DNA from: Oscillospiraceae bacterium
GTDB lineage: Bacteria > Bacillota > Clostridia > Oscillospirales > Ruminococcaceae
Assembly: GCA_017472965.1 (NCBI GenBank)
Contig: JAFUNR010000023.1
Coordinates: 1-64,000, forward strand
Direction: 5' to 3'
Length of the DNA: 64,000 nucleotides
The position numbers and the translations under genes were made by a program. Positions 22,410-31,131 of the stretch are shown here, one piece after another. How positions within the stretch are numbered: the first letter of the stretch is position 1; the number at the start of each line of letters is the position of its first letter. Below the pieces are notes generated by a model. It had not been told where the DNA came from. It did no database searches and saw only the letters and a program-made list of their open reading frames with translations.

Positions 22410-23272
22410 CTCTATTACCATTGGACTTCGTAGACAGTCAACAGACTGCGGAGCTTCGGGAAGATGAATATTGGGACGGAGACAGGCGGTTGATTTATTG
22501 CACCACCTGTCATACACCGCGGCAGCAATATTTGGTGATAGCGGGCAACCGGGTCCGACTCAGGTGTATGTGTGCATGTCAGGAAAAAGCAAGTGAAGGA
22601 ATGAAAAAAGACAGGGAACACTGGAAATTTTTAAACAGAGTAGCTCAAAATCGAGCTGTGGGTCTAACCGATCCGGAATTGCAACGCTGTACATTTGAAA
22701 ATGATTTGGGATATAACAAAAAACAAATGGATATAGCCAGACGGTACGTGCAGAATTGGGAAGATTTTCGGGAAAACTCCGTAGGATTATTGTTGTGGGG
22801 TGGTGTGGGGACAGGGAAAAGTTATATTGCAGGCTGTATTGCCAATGCGTTATTGGACAAAGGTGTCCCGGTCATGATGACAAACTTTCCGAGAGTACTG
22901 AACAAGTTGACAGATATGTATTCCGGTGATCGTACGGCTTATATTGACAGCTTGAAATCCTTCCAGCTGCTGGTGGTTGATGATCTGGGGGTGGAAAGGA
23001 ATACGGAATTTGTTATAGAACAGGTGTATCACATTGTTGACAGTCGATACCGCAGTCATCTGCCACTGATCGTGACTACGAATTTGTCTATCAAGGAAAC
23101 GAAGTCGCCGGAGGATCTTGCTAAGAAGAGAATTTATGACAGGATATTGGAGCGTTGCGCAGCTGTCCAGGTCAATGACCAAAACATACGGGAAATAAAT
23201 AAAAGGATCAACATGGAAAAAGCTGCGAAATTACTGATAGGAGGCGAAAACGAGGAGACGGAGGAAATATAA
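22406..23272 (+). CDS. DnaC-like helicase loader ATPase
   Basis: This 288-residue protein has an N-terminal zinc-finger-like cluster (CTTCHTP...RLRCMCACQ). An AAA+ core follows: Walker A GGVGTGKS, Walker B LLVVDDLG, sensor IVTTNLS, and an arginine-finger region RIYDRILERC. It belongs to the DnaC/IstB group and typically follows repA-type initiators on integrative elements and plasmids, where it loads DnaB at the element origin. The ATG at 22406 overlaps the repA stop (ATGA). It is intact, in contrast to its upstream partner. Confidence 0.85.
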   Translation: MTLLPLDFVDSQQTAELREDEYWDGDRRLIYCTTCHTPRQQYLVIAGNRVRLRCMCACQEKASEGMKKDREHWKFLNRVAQNRAVGLTDPELQRCTFENDLGYNKKQMDIARRYVQNWEDFRENSVGLLLWGGVGTGKSYIAGCIANALLDKGVPVMMTNFPRVLNKLTDMYSGDRTAYIDSLKSFQLLVVDDLGVERNTEFVIEQVYHIVDSRYRSHLPLIVTTNLSIKETKSPEDLAKKRIYDRILERCAAVQVNDQNIREINKRINMEKAAKLLIGGENEETEEI

Positions 23273-23336
23273 CCGGAAGCGCTGTATAATGGTTTTGTGT
23301 GTATTATGCAGTTGTGTGTCCATAGGATTGCTGTGA

Positions 23337-23372
23337 AAAACGGCCTGCTGTTCATCAACAGCAGGTCGTTTT
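23337..23372 (+). terminator. Intrinsic terminator after the loader gene
   Basis: A 16-bp stem (aaaacggcctgctgtt / aacagcaggtcgtttt, one G-T pair) ends in TTTT. Confidence 0.75.
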
Positions 23373-23410
23373 GCTTCGCTTCAATCAATACAGGCAGAAG
23401 ATTTTAAAAA

Positions 23411-23515
23411 ATGAACACAGATATGCGGCTTCGGGGACAGGATGAGTGCGTTGCTTTCGCATTGGAAATGTTCGCAGAAATGAAGAAATATATCGATGGG
23501 ATCAAGCGCGGATGA
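23411..23515 (+). CDS. Small protein (34 residues)
   Basis: ATG 23411 to TGA 23515 encodes a short amphipathic protein containing RLRGQDECVAFALEMFAEMK. The composition looks natural and small helical proteins of this kind occur beside rep genes on clostridial elements. No good Shine-Dalgarno is visible, so it could be a fragment. Confidence 0.35.
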   Translation: MNTDMRLRGQDECVAFALEMFAEMKKYIDGIKRG

Positions 23516-23849
23516 ATGAAAAAGAAATGTGACAAAAGCGCAATTAATATATTCGTTTTAGATAATAGCAAGCAGAGGGAAAATACTCCCACTCCGTGCA
23601 AGCATTTACCCGTTTGTCAGGGGGCGCCCCCCTGATACCCCTCGTTCTGATGACATCAGTACAAACATAACATTGTTGCATTGCTGGGGGCATATACCTG
23701 TTTTTCTCTTTCGGGAGGGCACGTGGAAAAGTCGTCGTCATTGCAGTATAGCAATGGGGAAAGCTATACATTATGGAGGAGAAAGGGTTAGCGGCTGATA
23801 CATTGATCTGGTGTTGAGATGGGCGGTAGATTATTCTGGATAAACGAAG
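23516..23849. other. Non-coding region with GC-rich palindrome (candidate oriT or control region)
   Basis: No gene is supported. The stretch contains tcagggggcgcccccctga (23617-23635), the palindrome ctgatgacatcag (23647-23659) and several G-runs. A similar G-rich palindrome and short-repeat arrangement is seen at transfer origins of small Firmicutes elements. Confidence 0.35.
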
Positions 23850-23886
23850 AACAGCTCGATTTTGTGTTTAATAAAATCGAGCTGTT
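23850..23886 (+). terminator. Terminator-like hairpin
   Basis: A 14-bp perfect stem (aacagctcgatttt / aaaatcgagctgtt) with a 9-base loop is followed by an AT-rich tail. Confidence 0.6.
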
Positions 23887-23926
23887 TTATATTAAAACTT
23901 GCGCTTTAAATTTGAGTCGGACTGAA

Positions 23927-23955
23927 TTGAAACAATAACCGTAACAGGTCATAAT
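23927..23955 (+). promoter_or_regulatory. Possible promoter
   Basis: TTGAAA, a 17-base spacer and CATAAT lie 90 bases before the 24046 gene. Confidence 0.4.
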
Positions 23956-24045
23956 GTATTGCGGCCGCAGCGATGAAAGGGGACTGCGCGGGACGCGTAC
24001 AAATATCCGTGTACAATTCAGTTGAAGAAAAAAGTGAGGTAACAA

Positions 24046-24711
24046 ATGAAACTACTTAGTCAGATCAAAGCGTTTTTCACCATCTGCGGTAAGAAAGCTG
24101 AAATGAAAGTTTCTGCTGCAGAAATCAAGCAGGGACGAGTGTTTTTGCATCCGATCGATGATCCGGATAATGTGTATTGTATCAAGGCAACTTCGGTGGA
24201 CATCATCATTGATCCGCAAAGGGATCTTAGCGAAGACGATATCCTTGTCGTTCCAGGAAAAAAGAGTGAGGAGGAACTTGCGAAAGAAATTTCAGCGGCG
24301 GGACCGGCTGAAGAAAGATCCGGTGATATGTCGCATCCGTTGGACGAAAAGAATGTTGCGATCCAGAAACAGCCTCCCGTTGAGTAACCGCAGCCAAAAG
24401 AAAAGCAAGGCCCGAAAGAATGGCTGCACGGCGGTACGTTGCAGCCGGTTGGTTATGTTCCGCCGAAGAAGAAAACGTTGACAGTCACCTTATATGAGGA
24501 TGAATACGATATGGTGATGGATCGGATCAAATCAAGTGGCTATCATAAAGCTGAATTTCTTCTGGCTTGTGTCAGTGCGGCAAAGAAGACGAGCTGGGAA
24601 ACGACCTGTAAAAAATACAGCGCGGAGCATAAGCAGCGTAAAGCAGCGGACCGGCAGGCAGCACGAGAGGCGAAGATAGAAGGAAATACTGCCGCAGATA
24701 CAATGGCATGA
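24046..24711 (+). pseudogene. Hypothetical mobile-element gene split by an in-frame TAA
   Basis: The first part (24046-24387, 113 residues: MKLLSQIKAFFTICGKK... to QKQPPVE) has a good gtgagg site. After TAA at 24385-24387 the same frame stays open without a break to 24711 (PQPKEKQGPKEWLHGG...PKKKTLTVTLYEDEYDMVMDRIKSSGYHKAEFLL...). The C-terminal part resembles a ribbon-helix-helix or MobC-like strand-helix. The whole would be a 221-residue protein. A single change (GAA or CAA to TAA) explains the split. Two short proteins remain possible, since a TTG at 24439 could start the second. Confidence 0.55.
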
Positions 24712-24730
24712 TCTAAACGTATAAAAAACG

Positions 24731-24760
24731 GCACCCGATACGAATTTTCGTGTCGGGTGC
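24731..24760 (+). terminator. Intrinsic terminator
   Basis: A 14-bp stem (gcacccgatacgaa / ttcgtgtcgggtgc, one G-T pair) with a 2-base loop lies just after the split gene. Confidence 0.65.
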
Positions 24761-25069
24761 TTGTGCGTAATGTGCGGGATCATTTTTATGTCCGGTCCTC
24801 TTTCTGCCTTTTGGATATTGCCAACCGGTCGCTATCCTAAGGGTGCAGCCTCCGGAAAAGATGGCCGATTGAAGCCGGACCACACCATTGAAAATGGCAA
24901 CAAAGCCGGTGATACAAATCGCCGGCACGAAGGCGGAGAGGAAGGAACTTTTTGGCTTTCGCAGAATTTTATACCTCGTCTGAAAAAATGTTATGTTTAG
25001 GGCATTGCCGGTATGCAGTATCAACCGATCAGACAGAAGGCGTATTTGCATAGGTGGACTTATAAAGAG
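24761..25069. other. Intergenic region without recognised content
   Basis: Both strands have open stretches but none has a ribosome binding site or a recognisable family pattern. Confidence 0.4.
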
Positions 25070-25261
25070 TTACGTTGCGCTGTTTTCTTTTTTCATATCG
25101 TCTTCGATCAGGTCGACGATATAGCCGTTTAAGCTTTTCCCGATTGATTCAGCGTGCGTCTGGATCAATTCTTTTTGACCCTTTTTTACACGCAGGCGAA
25201 TATCTTCATATACTTTTTTGTTGTAACGCTCTTTTACTTCAACAGACGTTTTCCCCATCAT
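25070..25261 (-). CDS. Arc/ribbon-helix-helix regulator
   Basis: This 63-residue protein (ATG 25261 behind gtgagg; a second ATG at 25258) has the RHH pattern: NKKVYEDIRLRVKKGQKELIQTHAESIGKSLNGYIVDLIEDDM, a short strand, then two helices with G-K-S-L-N-G between them. It is divergent from the MmcB-like gene and faces three copies of a tggtacca-type palindrome in the shared region. It is a likely repressor of both. Confidence 0.75.
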   Translation of the reverse strand: MMGKTSVEVKERYNKKVYEDIRLRVKKGQKELIQTHAESIGKSLNGYIVDLIEDDMKKENSAT

Positions 25262-25312
25262 AAACCTCACCGAACAAAATATCGTATATCCATTATAACA
25301 CACGTGAAGAGG

Positions 25313-25409
25313 TGGTACCAGTATACACATTGCACAAAGATTGACATCATGGTACCACTATATTCGGGCGGCATGTGGATTGAAAATACTGGTACCACTA
25401 TGATATACT
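25313..25409. promoter_or_regulatory. Three tggtacca operators and the promoter of the MmcB-like gene
   Basis: The sites are tggtaccagtata (25313-25325), tggtaccactata (25350-25362) and tggtaccactatgata (25390-25405), spaced 37 and 40 bases. The third overlaps the spacer of a promoter TTGAAA (25380-25385), 18 bases, TATACT (25404-25409). This is a classical repressor layout for the RHH protein. Confidence 0.7.
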
Positions 25410-25472
25410 TTAGCTATGATGAAAATGAGCGACTACAAATTCATAAAAATATTCAACAAGGAGATATCGGAC

Positions 25473-26375
25473 ATGAAAAAACGGAATCGTCACTCTATGC
25501 GTATCGAGAAGCGTAAAGTTTGTTCACAGCAGGTACAAATGATAGAAAAAGTCGGTCGTCTGGTGGATGATGGCTATACTATGTCACAGATCCAGAATCT
25601 TCTTGGCTGGGAACGTGCACAGTCTTCGTTATATCACTATTCTTCGATCTACCAGCTGCTCAAACGGGCAGAGCCATTGGTTTCAAAACGCAGTTTCAAA
25701 GTATTGGCAGATTCTGGTCTGCGGTTTGTTCATTCAGTTGCTTGTCTGACTGCGTTAGATGACTCTATGTTCAAGGAAGTAGTCGAATATTTGACGGATC
25801 CTGCCAATGGCTGTGACATCACGATGCTTCCCCGCGATCGATTGACTGGGTATGTCTTGCAGACGGTCCATAACTGGCCACCTAAAAATCATCTTCAGGA
25901 GTTGCTGCACCACAAGCTGCGGGATATCGTTGGCGCGACATATCTTTGGAAGAATGGTATACCGTCCTGCAGTGAGGTGATGCTTGCTCATTCCAATAAG
26001 CGATTTTGTCCGGCAAATCTACGGCATGGATTACGATGTGATCTGCTGGGGGTGGATCCGGAAGGTCGATTTCACATGATAGAAGTAAAAACAAGTTTGA
26101 ATGACTTGAAAAGTGGGTTGGATCGTATTGATGAATACCGGCAATATGCCGATCATTTCAGTATCCTTACATCAGATATCGAAGTGAGAAACACTGTTAT
26201 GCAGACCCTGGCACCGGAGATAGGGGTGATATTTTATGATCAGGTCAGTGAATGCATTCTTCCGGAATGTTCCCGTGAAGCAGCATTGGTGGATATCGCA
26301 CTGTCGCAAGAGGAACGGATGGTGCTCCTGCATCGACTGTGCAGAAAATTTTATATGGACAAAAATGTTTCTTGA
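25473..26375 (+). CDS. MmcB-like PD-(D/E)xK protein with HTH-like N-terminus
   Basis: The protein has 300 residues from the ATG at 25473, chosen for aaggag 9 bases upstream; further ATGs at 25416 and 25425 lack such a site. Residues 20-60 look like a winged helix for DNA binding (MIEKVGRLVDDGYTMSQIQNLLGWERAQ). The second half contains RHGLRCDLLGVDPEGRFHMIEVKTSLNDL (D190, E204-V-K206), the PD-(D/E)xK core also found in MmcB-type DNA-repair proteins, followed by DEYRQYADHFSIL. It stands alone behind an RHH-controlled promoter. It is probably a nuclease-fold accessory or regulator of this element. Its substrate is unknown. Confidence 0.65.
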   Translation: MKKRNRHSMRIEKRKVCSQQVQMIEKVGRLVDDGYTMSQIQNLLGWERAQSSLYHYSSIYQLLKRAEPLVSKRSFKVLADSGLRFVHSVACLTALDDSMFKEVVEYLTDPANGCDITMLPRDRLTGYVLQTVHNWPPKNHLQELLHHKLRDIVGATYLWKNGIPSCSEVMLAHSNKRFCPANLRHGLRCDLLGVDPEGRFHMIEVKTSLNDLKSGLDRIDEYRQYADHFSILTSDIEVRNTVMQTLAPEIGVIFYDQVSECILPECSREAALVDIALSQEERMVLLHRLCRKFYMDKNVS

Positions 26376-26501
26376 GTTGATCCATTCATCGAAACACAGC
26401 TTGCTGTTTTGGCAGCAACCATTCTCGTGGAACAAAATAAAGTGGCATTTGATGGTGGCTAAAAGGAAATGATGGAATATCATGATGACTAAATGTTATG
26501 T

Positions 26502-26529
26502 TTACATGAATATTACCTTATGGTATAAT
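26502..26529 (+). promoter_or_regulatory. Promoter of the large serine recombinase, with inverted gttatg/cataac
   Basis: TTACAT (26502-26507), a 16-base spacer and TATAAT (26524-26529). gttatg at 26495 and cataac at 26541 flank it as an inverted pair, a possible operator. Confidence 0.55.
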
Positions 26530-26567
26530 AGTGTATATAACATAACGTGAAATAAAGGTGAAGAGAT

Positions 26568-28394
26568 ATGCAGAAGAATGAAGGTAAAATTGCCATATAT
26601 TCACGCAAATCCAAATTTACCGGTAAAGGTGAGAGTATCGGCAATCAGATAGAACTCTGTAAAGAGCATGTACGCACAGACCTCAAGGAAGATATAAAAG
26701 ATTGCGTAGTGTTTGAGGATGAGGGCTTCTCCGGCGGAAACTTGAATCGACCTGCTTTTCAGCGAATGATGGAAGAGGTAAGGGCGCATAAATTTAAGGC
26801 GATCGTTGTGTATCGCCTGGATCGTATCAGCCGTAATCTTAATGATTTTACCGGTTTGATCAATGAGTTGTCCGATTTGGATGTGTCGTTTATATCCATT
26901 AAGGAGCAGTTCGATACCCGGATCCCCATGGGCAGAGCGATGATGTATATCATCTCTGTGTTTTCCCAGCTGGAAAGAGAAACCATCGCTGAACGAATCC
27001 GTGACAATATGCACGAGTTGGCTAAAACAGGCCGGTGGCTTGGTGGTACAACACCGACAGGCTTTCGTTCCGGCGAAGTCAATACTATCATGCTCGATGG
27101 CAAAAACAGGAAATCTTATAAACTGATCCCTGTTCCGGAAGAAATCGAGATCCCCGGAATGATTTTTGACCTTTATACAGAAACCGATTCGCTGACAGCG
27201 GTAGAGGCAGAGCTGCTTCGTCGTAAAGTCAAAACAAAGCTGGGAAAAAATTTCACCCGGTTTGCGATCAAAGGGATCCTGCAAAATCCCGTTTATATGG
27301 TCGCAGATGAAGATGCCTATAATTATTTTGCGGAGAGGAATGCGGAGGTCTGTTTCCCTAAAGAAGCCTTTGACGGCAGCTGCGGTATTATGGCTTATAA
27401 CCGTACGGAACAGGAGAAGGGAAAAACGACGCGCCTTCTTCCAGTCGACGAGTGGATCGTTGCTATCGGTAAGCACCCCGGTATCGTATCTTCCAAGCAA
27501 TGGATCAAAGTGCAGGAGTCGCTGGACAGAAATAAATCCAGGTCTTATCATAAGCCGAGAAGTAATGAAGCGCTTCTTACCGGCTTGATCTACTGTGCCT
27601 GTGGAGAGCGAATGTACCCGAAGCTTTCCAAACGGAGAACAGCTTCCGGTGAGGCTGTTTATACGTATGTGTGTAAATTAAAAGAGAGAAGCAAACGGGA
27701 GCAGTGCAGCAGACGCAACGCAAACGGCAATGTTCTGGATGCGGCTGTTATTGAAGAGATCAAAGCACTGACAGAACACGAAAGCAGCTTTATCGCACAA
27801 TTGACGAAAAGCCGGGAGTTTTATACCGGTAAGCGGCAGATGTACGAAACTCAGTTGGATGGACTACGGACAGAGTTTTCCAAAAATGAAAAAACGATCG
27901 ACGGGTTGATCGATAGCCTGGCTGTAGTGAGTGACTCCATTGCGAAACCGCGGGTCTTGAAACGCATCGAAGAGCTGACAGAAGCGAATCGGGAGATCGA
28001 GAGTCGCATCCATGAATTGGAAGGGCTTGTAGATGCGAATGTGCTTTCGGATGCAGAATTTGAATTGCTGCGCCACATGCTCTCGGTGTTTCGCTTTAGT
28101 ATCGCTGATATGTCCGTGGAAGAAAAAAGAGCAGCGATCCGGACAGTTGTACGAAAGGTCATTTGGGACGGTACAAATGCTCATGTGGTCCTTTTTGGTG
28201 CCAGTGAGGACGATGTCGAGATCCCTGATATGATGGAACGTATTGTTCACACGAGTAGCGAAAGTGGAGAGGAATCGTCGATAGAGCTCGATAATGATGA
28301 CGGTCAGGATGAATTTGAAAAAGAAAATGCTCTGTTGGAGGAAACGGAGTGTTTTGATCTGCCTAAAACGCATTGGGGTGAGGGTAGCAAATGA
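26568..28394 (+). CDS. Large serine recombinase (skin-type excisionase candidate)
   Basis: The protein has 608 residues. The N-terminal resolvase domain has AIYSRKS (nucleophile Ser), EDEGFSGGNLNRPAFQRMM, YRLDRISRN and SQLERETIAERIRDN. A recombinase domain follows with RFAIKGILQNPVYMV, then a zinc ribbon (CACGERMYPKL...C...CSRR) and a long coiled coil. This is the architecture of SpoIVCA, TndX and phage integrases. Its TGA stop (28392-28394) overlaps the AATGA at which the downstream sigma-factor fragment starts, so the gene ends exactly at the element boundary. By analogy with the Bacillus and Clostridioides skin elements it is expected to excise the element and rejoin the sigma gene. The partner end lies outside the window. 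Confidence 0.85.
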   Translation: MQKNEGKIAIYSRKSKFTGKGESIGNQIELCKEHVRTDLKEDIKDCVVFEDEGFSGGNLNRPAFQRMMEEVRAHKFKAIVVYRLDRISRNLNDFTGLINELSDLDVSFISIKEQFDTRIPMGRAMMYIISVFSQLERETIAERIRDNMHELAKTGRWLGGTTPTGFRSGEVNTIMLDGKNRKSYKLIPVPEEIEIPGMIFDLYTETDSLTAVEAELLRRKVKTKLGKNFTRFAIKGILQNPVYMVADEDAYNYFAERNAEVCFPKEAFDGSCGIMAYNRTEQEKGKTTRLLPVDEWIVAIGKHPGIVSSKQWIKVQESLDRNKSRSYHKPRSNEALLTGLIYCACGERMYPKLSKRRTASGEAVYTYVCKLKERSKREQCSRRNANGNVLDAAVIEEIKALTEHESSFIAQLTKSREFYTGKRQMYETQLDGLRTEFSKNEKTIDGLIDSLAVVSDSIAKPRVLKRIEELTEANREIESRIHELEGLVDANVLSDAEFELLRHMLSVFRFSIADMSVEEKRAAIRTVVRKVIWDGTNAHVVLFGASEDDVEIPDMMERIVHTSSESGEESSIELDNDDGQDEFEKENALLEETECFDLPKTHWGEGSK

Positions 28395-28686
28395 GATCCT
28401 GATGAATTTTCGAGCGGATCGGAAGAATCAGAATAACATATCCATTCATGAACCGATTGAAAACGGAGAGGATGGGCTGACATACGAGGATGTGGTCAGC
28501 GATCCGCGGCATATGGATGAAGATGTGGAGGATGCACAGGAGGCGGTGCAGCTGCGGGCACTGGTGCAGCGCAGCTTATCCGGGCGCGACAGGCAGATCA
28601 TTGTGCTGCGGTACGGCTTCGGCGGGCAGTCGCCCATGACCCAGCAGCAGGTAGCGCAGCTGCTGGGCATCAGCCGGAGCTATGTA
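28390..28686 (+). pseudogene. sigK: SigK/SigE-family sporulation sigma factor, middle-to-3' fragment
   Basis: From 28390 the frame reads NEILMNFRADRKNQNNISIHEPI...TYEDVVSDPRHMDEDVED, then LSGRDRQIIVLRYGFGG (region 4.1) and TQQQVAQLLGISRSYV (region 4.2 HTH). This matches the C-terminal half of SigE/SigK proteins after the conserved CIENEILM block in which skin elements insert. The 5' half is absent. At 28687 a TAG and foreign sequence interrupt the HTH. The missing tail resumes at 34902. SigK is favoured over SigE because of the insertion site, but the two cannot be told apart with certainty. Confidence 0.85.
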
Positions 28687-28701
28687 TAGCGCCGCCACTA
28701 A

Positions 28702-28742
28702 TGTAAACGATGCCCGGAGGGCCTACAAGGCTCCCCGGGCAT
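28702..28742. repeat. Left terminal repeat and hairpin of the 6.2-kb element
   Basis: taatgtaaacgat near the left end is mirrored by atcgtttacaata at the right end (near 34876-34888), with cgcc boxes outside each. The adjacent atgcccgg / ccgggcat (28710-28717, 28735-28742) forms a hairpin. Confidence 0.6.
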
Positions 28743-28852
28743 TCGTGTTTTGATTATTAAGTTTAGCGGCCACTCATCAAAGAATTCCTAAGAGGGCATT
28801 TAAAACCAATCAGTCGACAAAGTCGATTTTTGTTGGAACTAACCAGTTGAGT

Positions 28853-29287
28853 TTAAACACCTACTTGACTGATCCAATCTCGTATGTTGGTGCCAATTCG
28901 TTCTACATCACGTCTTCCTAAAACACCGCTATGCATAATAATATTTTGATGATGCTCTAATTTTCTGGTGAAAGGTTGTAAAAAATCCGTTTCGGTTTCG
29001 GTATGATAAATATCAGAGGTTAGTTCCATTTTTGTTATTGATAAAGAACAACCTGAACACAAATAGTAAAAGGCCAAAGTCTTTGCAATTTGGAAATAGA
29101 GAGTAGATGTATTATTGAATAGAATTTTTTTCAAATCAAACGGAGAACTACGATGACCACTTATACTAATCATACCATTGGATATTTCAATATTATCAAA
29201 ATGAGTTTCCGTGTAATATGCCTTTCCCAGCCAATTGACACTCGTTGTGGCTTCCACATCAAGATATATTCTTAAACTAAAAATCAT
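28853..29287 (-). CDS. Hypothetical protein
   Basis: This 144-residue protein is not recognised. It starts MIFSLRIYLDVEATTSVNWLGK and is rich in beta-type segments in the first half and helices in the second (TLYFQIAKTLAFYYLCSGC). There is no signal peptide. It lies at the left edge of the 6.2-kb element facing the broken sigma gene, so its C-terminus may have been shaped by the element boundary. AT-rich codon use differs from the host genes. Confidence 0.5.
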   Translation of the reverse strand: MIFSLRIYLDVEATTSVNWLGKAYYTETHFDNIEISNGMISISGHRSSPFDLKKILFNNTSTLYFQIAKTLAFYYLCSGCSLSITKMELTSDIYHTETETDFLQPFTRKLEHHQNIIMHSGVLGRRDVERIGTNIRDWISQVGV

Positions 29288-29485
29288 GGTCTTGTCTCCT
29301 ATATGAGAAGATTAAAAAGAGGTGTCTTTAACCGTTGATGGAATAAAATTTCACTAATTAAAGTATACATCTTCATCGGAACATTATCAACCAGCATTCG
29401 ACATATATCGGAATAATAGAACGGCGATTTGGGATAGATCCAAACCGCCGTTTAACTTATTTATGGATCACAGAATTCTGAAGTG

Positions 29486-29665
29486 TTACTGGGTAGCATT
29501 TGGTGCCCGTACCCCCCTGATGAGAGTTTGCATCTTTCGTTCAAAATCATCGGAAAACTTGTGTTGACACTCATTTGGAGGTGGCAAGCTATCGTTGAGT
29601 GCCGTAGCCAGTTCGGCTACTGCCTGCTGTAATAATTCTTCTGTAAGAACTTCGGTGGGAATCAT
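29486..29665 (-). CDS. Small conserved-looking protein (59 residues)
   Basis: It starts at 29665 with a textbook aaaggagg site. The core NECQHKFSDDFERKMQTLIR is characteristic of a short protein found in many Clostridia transposons, often near sigma-like or recombinase genes. The function is unknown. It is acidic at the N-terminus and basic around the ERKM helix. It is divergent from the integrase. Confidence 0.6.
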   Translation of the reverse strand: MIPTEVLTEELLQQAVAELATALNDSLPPPNECQHKFSDDFERKMQTLIRGVRAPNATQ

Positions 29666-29838
29666 AACAAGCCTCCTTTATGTACACGTGATACAGTTTT
29701 CATGCATCAGGATTTCTGTTCCGGTTTAACTATAATAACGATTCAAATCCCACATTTTGGACACCTGATGTCAAAAATAATTTCAAAAGTGGGGATGCTA
29801 TTCTTAAGCCGCCAAAGCGAAAAAAGGAGGTATAAGAT

Positions 29839-31011
29839 ATGGCATCAATCGTTCAACGGAACAAAAGCTTTAGCGTGGTCTACACCATATATGACGGAGA
29901 AAAGAAACGGCAGAAGTGGGAGACCTATCATTCCTATGAAGCTGCGCTCCGACGGAAGGAACAGTTGGATCTTATTCAACAGCACGAGAAAGAGCGGGCT
30001 AAGTATCAAGAAGGAATGTTGGTACAATTCCTGGAGGAATATGTAGAGCTGTACGGACGAGTACACTGGGCTTGCTCTACCTATACCAGCAACGAAGGTC
30101 TGATTCGGAACTATATCATTCCGTTCATGGGTAGTATGCGTTTGTCGGAATTCACACCCAAAGTAATTGCAGCGCTGTATGGAAAGCTGCAGTCTGATCC
30201 TAAGATTTCACCTTCAGTGTTGACCAACATTCACAAGCTACTACACAGTGCATTTGAACAAGCCGTTCTATGGGAGTACGTTCCACGGAATCCATTTCAA
30301 AAAGCAAATGTTCCGAAAGTCTTTCCATCTGAAATCCCAATGTTGACTATCGATGAAATAAAAACGCTGATTCAGAATTGTGACAACCAGATGCTGTCCA
30401 TTGCCATACATCTGGCTTTTGCCGGTTCCTTGCGTAAAGGTGAGATCTTAGCTTTGACTTGGGATAATGTGGACTTTCAGAAAGGAACCATTTCTGTAAG
30501 TAAGACACTAAAACGTGTGCGCAGAGATGCTGTGGATGTACTGAACGGAAAAGATATTTTTTATCAGTTCCCCGCCGCCTTTGATGAAGGACGTACGGTG
30601 ACGGTATTAAAACGACCCAAAACACAGTCCAGCATCCGAACGGTATATTTACCCGATTATGTTCTGGATGGTCTGCAGGATTGGAAAGAAACATTAAAAC
30701 CGGTCAAACGTAAACAGCCAGATTTGATCTTGCGTTATTCCAACGGCAGGCCACTCTCGGAGGAAACATTGCCACGATTGCTGGAGAAACAATTACTGAA
30801 GTTGGGACTCCCGGTGGTATCCTTTCATAGCCTGCGACACAGCAGTATCAGCTACAAGCTGGTATTAACTGGTGGCAACATCAAGGCCGTACAAGGCGAC
30901 TCCGGTCATGCACAGGCGGAGATGATTACCGAGCGATATGGTCACATCATTGATTCCTGTCGGAAGCAATGCGCCCAGGACTTTGAGGAAGAATTCTATA
31001 AAGAAATGTAA
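29839..31011 (+). CDS. Tyrosine recombinase / integrase
   Basis: This 390-residue Tn916-type integrase has an N-terminal arm-binding domain (MASIVQRNKSFSVVYTIYDGEKKRQKW), a SAM-like core-binding domain (WACSTYTSNEGLIRNYIIPFMG...) and a complete catalytic domain: AGSLRKGEILAL (Arg), HSLRHSS (His-x-x-Arg), GHAQAEM (His) and ERYGHI (Tyr). The ATG at 29839 follows aaaaggaggtataagat. It shares the element with a large serine recombinase; which enzyme moves the element is unclear. No excisionase gene is adjacent. Confidence 0.85.
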   Translation: MASIVQRNKSFSVVYTIYDGEKKRQKWETYHSYEAALRRKEQLDLIQQHEKERAKYQEGMLVQFLEEYVELYGRVHWACSTYTSNEGLIRNYIIPFMGSMRLSEFTPKVIAALYGKLQSDPKISPSVLTNIHKLLHSAFEQAVLWEYVPRNPFQKANVPKVFPSEIPMLTIDEIKTLIQNCDNQMLSIAIHLAFAGSLRKGEILALTWDNVDFQKGTISVSKTLKRVRRDAVDVLNGKDIFYQFPAAFDEGRTVTVLKRPKTQSSIRTVYLPDYVLDGLQDWKETLKPVKRKQPDLILRYSNGRPLSEETLPRLLEKQLLKLGLPVVSFHSLRHSSISYKLVLTGGNIKAVQGDSGHAQAEMITERYGHIIDSCRKQCAQDFEEEFYKEM

Positions 31012-31015
31012 AAAG

Positions 31016-31046
31016 AGCCGTCTGACGCAAAATCAGGCGGCTTTTT
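31016..31046 (+). terminator. Intrinsic terminator after the integrase
   Basis: A 10-bp stem (agccgtctga / tcaggcggct, one G-T pair) followed by TTTTT. Confidence 0.75.
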
Positions 31047-31131
31047 ACAGTAGGATGGAGCATCCCCCTCCTAAGAAGATGGATTGTCGTTCGATTTTGA
31101 TCTGGTTAGCAAAAGAAAGGATGGTGAAAGC

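Noticed and set aside
11443..24387. Idea that in-frame TAG and TAA codons (11443, 21966, 24385) reflect stop-codon recoding
   Set aside because: Two different stop codons are involved, nearby genes end normally at both, and the affected genes lie in a backbone that also has deletions and frameshifts. Ordinary decay explains it better.
24713..25051. A 112-codon minus-strand frame with a hydrophobic stretch
   Set aside because: No ribosome binding site, overlaps the terminator at 24731-24760 and shows no natural composition outside the hydrophobic part.
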